A stretch of DNA of 16,709 bases from Candidatus Acidiferrum typicum (GTDB lineage Bacteria > Acidobacteriota > Terriglobia > Acidiferrales > UBA7541). The DNA is taken from NCBI GenBank assembly GCA_002478115.1, contig DLMH01000165.1, forward strand, positions 1 through 16,709. The letters are read 5' to 3'. The notes below the pieces were generated by a model. That model was given only the letters and a program-made list of their open reading frames with translations. It was not told the DNA's origin and made no database searches. Below are positions 11,400 to 16,709 of the stretch, one piece after another (positions within the stretch are counted from its first letter, which is position 1; each line of letters begins with the position of its first letter). A program made the translations under genes and the position numbers.

Positions 11400-11935
11400 G
11401 CGCGCGCTGTCGCCCGTGGCGGGCAATCCGCCAAACAGCGGCGAAAAAATGTTCGCCACGCCTTGCCCGATCAATTCCACGTTGGGGTTGTGCTTGTCTC
11501 CGCTCATGCGGTCAGACACGACCGCGGACATTAGCGACTCGATTGCGCCCAGCATTGCCACCGTCACCGCCGGCGAAAGCAGGTGCAGCAGCAGGCTGGG
11601 CTTCAGTGTTGGCACCGCCAGGTGTGCGGCAGCCCGCTGGGAATACCGCCAAACCGCGTGATGATCCCCAGCACCACAACCACGAACGCGCCCGTCGGCC
11701 CGCCGATCTGCGTACTTGAGCCGCCCAGCGCCGAAATCAAAAAGCCGGTGACGATCGCGCAGTAAATCCCCGCTTGCGGCGGCACGCCCGAAGCGATGGC
11801 AAACGCCATCGCCAGCGGAAGCGCCACCAGCCCCACGGTGACTCCCGCAATCAGATCGGCAACGAATTTGTCGAAGGTATATTCGCGAAGAAGTATGACG
11901 GACTTGGGTAACCACGCGTCTGGCAAAACACTCAT
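11400..11935 (-). pseudogene. Decayed SulP-family anion transporter
   Basis: From the ATG at 11935 the frame encodes the SulP N-terminus: [38 protein letters not shown] and [18 protein letters not shown]. At about 11656 (after residue 93) the sequence jumps directly to [11 protein letters not shown], which in intact proteins lies roughly 150 residues later, so a large internal block is deleted. At about 11623 an extra AC after CCGCAC shifts the frame. The other frame resumes [20 protein letters not shown], then [20 protein letters not shown], and ends its similarity just after GLPATG near 11410, so the C-terminal half with the STAS domain is gone. Intact family members are over 500 residues with 10-14 membrane helices. 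The remnant cannot make a working transporter. Confidence 0.9.
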
Positions 11936-12069
11936 GACCTGGCTTGGCTCCGTTTCTTGACTTTTCCTAGTGTATCAGGCGCAAGGTGGGATTTCGGCGG
12001 GACGTGGCGTGGCCGTGCCCATAAACTTCAATTGCAGGAGAGCTGAATTATTAATAAGGAAATTTCGGG
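11936..12069. other. Spacer downstream of the gcv operon
   Basis: AT-rich near 12030-12065. I see no convincing terminator for the operon and no open frame. Confidence 0.4.
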
Positions 12070-13581
12070 CTAATCCGCGGCTTCGCTCTTTTTCCCGCCG
12101 GGTTTCCAGCGCAGCACCGGTTTTCGCGCTGCCGCCACTTCATCGAGCCGCCGCACACGCGTTGTATGCGGCGCCGTCTTCACCACTTCCGGATCGGCTT
12201 CGGCTTCCCTGGCGATCGATTTCATCGCATCAATAAACAGATCGCACTCCTCTTTCGATTCCGATTCCGTCGGCTCGATCATCAGCGCGCCGGGAACGAT
12301 CAGCGGGAATGCCGTCGTATACGGATGAAAGCCGTAATCGATCAGCCGCTTGGCGATATCCATCGTATTCACGCCGTGCTTTTTCTGCAGAGCGTCGCTG
12401 AACACAACTTCATGCATCGAAGGCCGCGTGTATGGCAAATCAAACACGCCTTCCAGATGCTTCCGGATATAGTTCGCGTTCAAAACGGCATCTTCCGTGG
12501 CCTGCCGCACGCCGGGTCCGTACGCCAGGATGTACGCCAGCGCCCGCACCAGCACGCCGAAATTTCCGCCGAACGCGCGCACGCGCCCGATGCTTTCCTT
12601 GCGGTGGTAATCCAGCACCAGCCGGCCGCCCTCTTTTTCCACCAGCACCGGCACCGGCAAATAAGGTTCCAGGATTTTCTTGGTCGCAACGGGACCCGCG
12701 CCAGGTCCGCCTCCGCCATGCGGCGTCGAAAACGTTTTGTGCAGGTTCAGGTGCATCACGTCCACGCCCAGGTCGCCGGGCCGCGTCACGCCAGCCAGCG
12801 CGTTCATGTTTGCGCCGTCCATGTAGAGCAACGCGCCCTTGGCATGCAGCACCTTGGCGATTTCCGCGATGCGCTGCTCGAAAATTCCCAGCGTCGAGGG
12901 ATTGGTGAGCATCAACGCCGCAACGTCGCCCGTCACCTGCTCGACCAGGCGCGCGATGTCAATCTGGCCTTCGTCGCTGGACTTGATGTTCTGGACCTGG
13001 TAGCCCGCAATAATTGCCGTTGCCGGGTTTGTGCCGTGCGCCGAATCCGGGATCAGCACCGTCTTGCGCGGGTTCCCCAACTTCTCGTGATGCGCGCGGA
13101 TCAACAGAATTCCCGTCAGTTCGCCCTGTGCGCCCGCCGCCGGCTGTAGCGTCACCGCGTCCATACCCGTGATTTCCAGCAGGCACTTTTCCAGGAGTTG
13201 CAGAATTTTCAGGCAACCCTGCGACAGCTCTTGCGGCTGGTACGGATGTTCCGTAGCCAGCCCCGCCAACCGCGCCACAAATTCATTTACGCGCGGGTTG
13301 TACTTCATCGTGCAGGAACCCAGCGGGTACATCCCCAGATCAATCGCGTAGTTCCACGTCGAAAGGCGCGTAAAATGCCGCAGCACCTCGATCTCGCTGA
13401 CTTCGGGAAAACCCTCGACGCCCCCGCCGCGGTGAAATTCTCCCAACGCTTTCGCCGCATCTACCGGCGGAACATCCAGAGGCGGAAGATCAAACGCGCG
13501 CTTCCCCGGCGAAGATTTCTCAAAGATCAAGCCCTCGCTCTGGGTGGGGTGCCGCAAAACCTTCTTGATGTTGTCATTCAT
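12070..13581 (-). CDS. gcvPB: Glycine dehydrogenase (decarboxylating) subunit 2, P-protein C-terminal half
   Basis: 503-residue PLP-binding subunit of the glycine cleavage P-protein. It pairs with GcvPA to decarboxylate glycine and load the aminomethyl group onto the lipoyl arm of GcvH. The cofactor lysine is K282 in HLNLHKTFSTPHGGGGPG, and PDSAHGTNPATA (178-189) and MDGANMNALAG (254-264) are conserved cofactor-pocket segments. Length and start (MNDNIKKVLRHPTQSE) fit the split-P family. There is no in-frame alternative start upstream, and no good Shine-Dalgarno directly before the ATG. Translation may depend on coupling through the micro-ORF at 13578-13643. It is the last gene of the operon. 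Confidence 0.97.
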   Translation of the reverse strand: MNDNIKKVLRHPTQSEGLIFEKSSPGKRAFDLPPLDVPPVDAAKALGEFHRGGGVEGFPEVSEIEVLRHFTRLSTWNYAIDLGMYPLGSCTMKYNPRVNEFVARLAGLATEHPYQPQELSQGCLKILQLLEKCLLEITGMDAVTLQPAAGAQGELTGILLIRAHHEKLGNPRKTVLIPDSAHGTNPATAIIAGYQVQNIKSSDEGQIDIARLVEQVTGDVAALMLTNPSTLGIFEQRIAEIAKVLHAKGALLYMDGANMNALAGVTRPGDLGVDVMHLNLHKTFSTPHGGGGPGAGPVATKKILEPYLPVPVLVEKEGGRLVLDYHRKESIGRVRAFGGNFGVLVRALAYILAYGPGVRQATEDAVLNANYIRKHLEGVFDLPYTRPSMHEVVFSDALQKKHGVNTMDIAKRLIDYGFHPYTTAFPLIVPGALMIEPTESESKEECDLFIDAMKSIAREAEADPEVVKTAPHTTRVRRLDEVAAARKPVLRWKPGGKKSEAAD

Positions 13582-13643
13582 TGCTGAATTCTTCGGGCAA
13601 AGCTTCCCATCGCCAATCCTTTCGCCACATTCTCCTTGGTCAT
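13578..13643 (-). CDS. Possible 21-residue coupling micro-ORF between gcvPA and gcvPB
   Basis: An ATG at 13643-13641 overlaps the gcvPA stop (ATGA), and the frame reads MTKENVAKGLAMGSFARRIQ plus one residue to a TGA at 13580-13578, which overlaps the gcvPB ATG at 13581 (again ATGA). Both junctions are the classical reinitiation overlap, so a terminating ribosome could be handed from gcvPA to gcvPB. The peptide itself resembles nothing known. The arrangement could be chance, as only 22 codons are involved. Confidence 0.3.
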   Translation of the reverse strand: MTKENVAKGLAMGSFARRIQQ

Positions 13644-14986
13644 AGCGGCTGCTCCAATGCGCGTCTCACCGCGGCAACCATGCGATCAATCTCCGCGCGC
13701 GAGGTCGTTTCCGTCACGCAAACCAGCGCGTGCTTTGTCAACTCCGGGTAGGCCGATCCCAGCACAAACGGCCCGACAATCTTTTCCTTCAGCAGTTCGG
13801 CGTTCACCATCTTCACCGAGCGCGGCAGTTCCACCACGAATTCGTTAAAGAACGGCGCCGCAAACGTCCGCTTCACGCCCGGAATCGTCTGCAGTTCGTG
13901 CAATGCGAATTGCGCTTTCGCCAGGTTTTGCTCGGCCATCTCGCGCAGGCCTTCTTTGCCGAGCAGCGTCAGGTGCACCGTCGCCGCCAGCGCGCAGAGC
14001 GCCTGGTTCGTGCAGATATTCGACGTCGCCTTCTCCCGGCGAATGTGCTGCTCGCGCGTCGCCAGCGTCAGCACGAACCCGCGGCGGCCGTCCAGGTCCA
14101 CGGTCTGGCCCGCCAGGCGGCCCGGCATCTGCCGCACAAATTTTTCCTTTGAAGCGATTACGCCAGCGAACGGGCCGCCGTAGCTCGGCGCCAGGCCAAA
14201 ACTCTGCGCCTCCATCGCCACGATGTCCGCTTCGGCGGGCGGTTTCACTACGCCCAGTGAAACTGCCTCTGTAATCGCTGTCAACAGCAGCGCGCCGACG
14301 GCATGCGCCGCTTCCGCCAGCGAACCCAGCGATTCCATCACGCCAAAAAAATTGGGCGACTGCACCACCACAGCGCACACATCGTCCCGCAGCGCGCTTT
14401 GCAGTCCCTTCGCATCCACGGTTCCTGCCGCGATATATCCGACCTCTTCCACACGCAACCTGGAATTTTTCGCGTACGTCTTCAGCACTTCGCGATATTC
14501 CGGATGCACGGACCGCGCCAGCAGCACGCGCCGCTTCCCAGTCAGCCGCTCCGCCATCAACACGGCTTCCGTCGTCGCCGTCGATCCGTCGTACATTGAG
14601 GCGTTCGCGACCTCTTGCCCCGTCAACTGGCACATCAGCGTCTGAAACTCGAAGATCGCCTGCAGCGTCCCCTGGGAAATCTCCGCCTGGTAGGGCGTGT
14701 ACGACGTCAGGAATTCGCCCCGCTGCAGCACCGTGTCCGTAATCACCGAAGACAGGTGGTTGTACACTCCTGCGCCCAGAAAACTCGTGTACCCCACGGA
14801 ATTTTCCGCCGCGCGCGCCCGGAAATATGCAATGACCTCCGGCTCGGACAGCGGCCCCGGAAGGTTCAATGGCTTTTTCAGCCGGTAGGCTTCCGGAATC
14901 GTGGAGAACAGCTCTTCTACGGATTGCACGCCGATCGCGGCCAGCATCTCCTGCCGTTCGGCTGGGCTCTTCGGCAGATAGCGCAT
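13640..14986 (-). CDS. gcvPA: Glycine dehydrogenase (decarboxylating) subunit 1, P-protein N-terminal half
   Basis: This 448-residue protein matches the N-terminal half of the glycine cleavage P-protein throughout: MRYLPKSPAERQEMLAAIGV at the start, YTSFLGAGVYNHLSS and LTSYTPYQAEISQGTLQAIF in the substrate-binding region, NASMYDGSTATTEA, and ATSNICTNQALCALAA further on. It has the PLP-enzyme fold type I but lacks the cofactor lysine, which GcvPB supplies; the active enzyme is the complex of both. Its ATG shares one base with the gcvH stop (TGATG at 14988-14984), so it is translationally coupled. No truncation or odd residue is apparent. Confidence 0.97.
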   Translation of the reverse strand: MRYLPKSPAERQEMLAAIGVQSVEELFSTIPEAYRLKKPLNLPGPLSEPEVIAYFRARAAENSVGYTSFLGAGVYNHLSSVITDTVLQRGEFLTSYTPYQAEISQGTLQAIFEFQTLMCQLTGQEVANASMYDGSTATTEAVLMAERLTGKRRVLLARSVHPEYREVLKTYAKNSRLRVEEVGYIAAGTVDAKGLQSALRDDVCAVVVQSPNFFGVMESLGSLAEAAHAVGALLLTAITEAVSLGVVKPPAEADIVAMEAQSFGLAPSYGGPFAGVIASKEKFVRQMPGRLAGQTVDLDGRRGFVLTLATREQHIRREKATSNICTNQALCALAATVHLTLLGKEGLREMAEQNLAKAQFALHELQTIPGVKRTFAAPFFNEFVVELPRSVKMVNAELLKEKIVGPFVLGSAYPELTKHALVCVTETTSRAEIDRMVAAVRRALEQPL

Positions 14987-15387
14987 CAGCTCGACGCTTC
15001 CTTCTGCTTTTCCGCGATGAAGGCCTCATACGCCGCGGCGTCCAGCAGGGAAGAGAGTTCGGTGGGATTCGTAAGCTTCACTTTCACCAGCCATCCGGCG
15101 CCGTGCGGGTCGCTGTTGAGCGTCTCCGGCTTGTCCTGCAGCGCCGCGTTTGCTTCAACAAGGTCACCGCTCGCCGGTGCGAAAATCTCACTCACGGCTT
15201 TGACGGACTCCACGGAGCCAAAGATCTTGCCGGCCGCCAGCTTCGCTCCCGCCTTGGGCAATTCCACGAACACCACGTCGCCCAACTCGTGCTGCGCATA
15301 GTCCGTGATGCCGATCGTGGCGATGCCGCCCTTCACGACGATCCATTCATGCTCTTTCGTATAGCGGTATTCTTTTGGATACGCCAT
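14986..15387 (-). CDS. gcvH: Glycine cleavage system H protein
   Basis: 133-residue lipoyl carrier that shuttles the aminomethyl intermediate from the P-protein to GcvT and is reoxidised by the L protein. The lipoylated lysine is K63 in GSVESVKAVSEIFAP, preceded by GITDYAQHELGDVVFVELP. The end of the fold, LNSDPHGAGWLVKVK, is typical. AAGGAG lies seven bases before the ATG, the best ribosome-binding site in the operon, as suits a carrier needed in excess. The 38-base gap to gcvT contains a short GGCCG/CGGCC hairpin. Confidence 0.97.
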   Translation of the reverse strand: MAYPKEYRYTKEHEWIVVKGGIATIGITDYAQHELGDVVFVELPKAGAKLAAGKIFGSVESVKAVSEIFAPASGDLVEANAALQDKPETLNSDPHGAGWLVKVKLTNPTELSSLLDAAAYEAFIAEKQKEASS

Positions 15388-15425
15388 TGCACCACTCCTT
15401 CAAGGATTTCCCGGCCGAACCGGCC

Positions 15426-16595
15426 CTACATCGCCTGCGCTTTCTTGGGCCGCTTGTAAAACGGAGTTGCTACCACCTGCGCGCGGCATCTCTGCGAACG
15501 AATCTCCACGAATAGAATCGTGCCCAGTCCCGCCATCGCTGGCGGTATGTAGGCGAGCGCAATGTTCTTGCCCAGCGTCGGGGAAGGCGATCCGCTCGTT
15601 ACCACGCCGATCCCTTCGCCAGCTTCACTCACGCAGCGGTAGTCGTCGCGCGCGATCCCTCGCTCGACCATCTCCAGCCCGACAAGCGTGCGTCGCAGCC
15701 CCGCCGCCCGCACTTTTTCCAGCGCCGCCCGCCCGATGAATTCGCCCTTCTCCAACCGGCAGTAGCGCTCCAGCCCCGCTTCCCAAACGTTGATCTTCTC
15801 GCTGATTTCGTGCCCGTACAACGCCATTTTCGCTTCCAGCCGCAACGTATTGCGCGCGCCCAGCCCGCAGGGAACCATCCCAAATTCCGTCCCCGCCTCC
15901 AGGACCTCATTCCACACGCGCTCGCTCGTGGCCACGTCCGACGGCACGTAAATCTCAAATCCATCTTCTCCCGTGTAACCCGTTCGCGCGATCAACGTGT
16001 TCTTCAGCCCGCAAACCGTGCCGTGCGTGAACCAGTAATTCTTGATGCCGTCCAGATGCGCGTCCGTCAGCTTCCGCAGCACGTCCACCGCCCGCGGGCC
16101 CTGGAGCGCCAGTTGCGTATACGCGTCGCTCAACTCCTCGACTTGGCAGTCGAAGCCCTTGGTATTCTCACGCACCCACGCGATGTCTTTCTCCCGCGTC
16201 CCGGCATTGATCACCAGCAGGAAATCGTCTTCGCCCAACCGGTGTACGATCACATCATCCACAAACGTGCCTTCGGGGTAGAGCATCGCCGAATACTGCG
16301 CCTGGCCGATGGCCAGCCGCGACGCGTCGTTCATGGTGATGTGCTGCACCGCCGCCAGCGCCCCGCCAGCGCTCTTGCCGGTGTGCACACGGATGTCTCC
16401 CATGTGGCTCACATCAAACAAGCCGCATGCACTGCGCACCGCGCGGTGCTCGGCGATCAGTCCGCCACTTGCAGGGTATTCCACCGGCATGTCCCAGCCG
16501 CCAAAATTCACCATCTTGGCGCCAATGCGGCGATGCACCGCGTTTAACGGCGTTTTGCGAAGGACAGCGATGGGGGGAGAAGTGACCGATTCCAT
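15426..16595 (-). CDS. gcvT: Aminomethyltransferase, glycine cleavage T protein
   Basis: 389 residues, first gene of the operon. It transfers the methylene group from the aminomethyl-lipoyl arm of GcvH to tetrahydrofolate and releases ammonia. Family features: KMVNFGGWDMPVEY (28-40 region), GLFDVSHMGDIRV (58-70), the acidic pair D113-D114 in FVDDVIVHRL that holds the catalytic aspartate, ARTGYTGEDGFEIY (203-216) and GLGARNTLRLEAKMALYGHE near 245-265. The C-terminal beta-barrel ends with a Lys-rich tail. The ATG at 16595 has only a weak ribosome-binding site, and the predicted leader is about 16 bases. Confidence 0.97.
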   Translation of the reverse strand: MESVTSPPIAVLRKTPLNAVHRRIGAKMVNFGGWDMPVEYPASGGLIAEHRAVRSACGLFDVSHMGDIRVHTGKSAGGALAAVQHITMNDASRLAIGQAQYSAMLYPEGTFVDDVIVHRLGEDDFLLVINAGTREKDIAWVRENTKGFDCQVEELSDAYTQLALQGPRAVDVLRKLTDAHLDGIKNYWFTHGTVCGLKNTLIARTGYTGEDGFEIYVPSDVATSERVWNEVLEAGTEFGMVPCGLGARNTLRLEAKMALYGHEISEKINVWEAGLERYCRLEKGEFIGRAALEKVRAAGLRRTLVGLEMVERGIARDDYRCVSEAGEGIGVVTSGSPSPTLGKNIALAYIPPAMAGLGTILFVEIRSQRCRAQVVATPFYKRPKKAQAM

Positions 16596-16617
16596 TCCGC
16601 GTGCTCGGGCAAACCGG

Positions 16618-16647
16618 ATGTTAACACGCGTGCCGTAAGGGGGTCAA
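16618..16647 (-). promoter_or_regulatory. Predicted promoter of the gcv operon
   Basis: On the minus strand TTGACC (16647-16642) and TAACAT (16623-16618) are separated by 18 bases, with TGT forming an extended -10. Transcription would start near 16611, leaving about 16 bases before gcvT. A glycine riboswitch, common before gcv genes in other phyla, does not fit in that leader, and I see no such motif back to 16709. Confidence 0.5.
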
Positions 16648-16709
16648 AACCGCCCGCTCTGTGGTGACGGGTCAGTTTCCGATTACACGACTCATGCTTA
16701 TCCGGTTGT

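Noticed and set aside
10976..11719. Long plus-strand open frame over the ATPase tail, repeat and SulP remnant
   Set aside because: It crosses a strong terminator and a dispersed repeat and reads antisense to a recognisable transporter; the translation is biased to Arg/Pro/Ala as expected for a high-GC shadow frame.
16596..16709. Possible glycine riboswitch upstream of gcvT
   Set aside because: The predicted leader is only about 16 bases and no tandem glycine-aptamer core is visible to the window edge.

Overview
The window is high-GC bacterial DNA with long intergenic spacers. Gene content (split glycine decarboxylase gcvPA/gcvPB, a secreted GH67 alpha-glucuronidase, a SulP remnant, stand-alone Clp-type ATPases, and several small proteins that look lineage-restricted) together with many degenerate intergenic repeats suggests a soil Acidobacteriota (Koribacter/Sulfotelmatobacter-like). 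That assignment is an inference from familiarity with such sequences, not from a search.

Layout. Bases 1-4060 are an accessory, patchwork stretch: a partly AT-rich, repeat-bearing leader; a tandem pair of orphan antitoxin-like HTH genes, the second frameshifted (447-1172); a Cys-rich uncharacterised protein (1416-1862); and, convergent with it, a compact UvrD-family helicase whose start region looks damaged (2158-3768). Three related same-strand intergenic repeats (about 1198, 3932 and 4431) lie at the borders of these cassettes. A small three-helix membrane protein (4062-4376) sits between the last two. Then come, on the minus strand, an exported alpha-glucuronidase (4560-7133) and an alkyltransferase-like DNA repair protein (7197-7541).

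The most interesting block is 7771-11126 on the plus strand. A 155-residue unrecognised protein is translationally close-coupled to a single-domain ATPase resembling the D2 half of ClpC/ClpB, and a second ATPase about 85% identical by eye follows. The first unit has a sigma70-like promoter overlapped by a perfect dyad. The second has its own near-consensus sigma54 (-24/-12) promoter, an upstream perfect dyad at activator distance, a structured leader and a strong terminator. Both ATPases keep an [IV]GF-like tripeptide (YGF) where ClpC docks on ClpP. This looks like a duplicated one-ring unfoldase with divergent regulation.

The right end carries a decayed SulP transporter gene (11400-11935) and the complete glycine-cleavage operon gcvT-gcvH-gcvPA-gcvPB on the minus strand (16595 to 12070). 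These genes together give the T, H and P proteins; the L protein is not in the window. A 21-codon micro-ORF links gcvPA and gcvPB through ATGA overlaps on both sides. I see no tRNA, rRNA, CRISPR array or intact insertion sequence.
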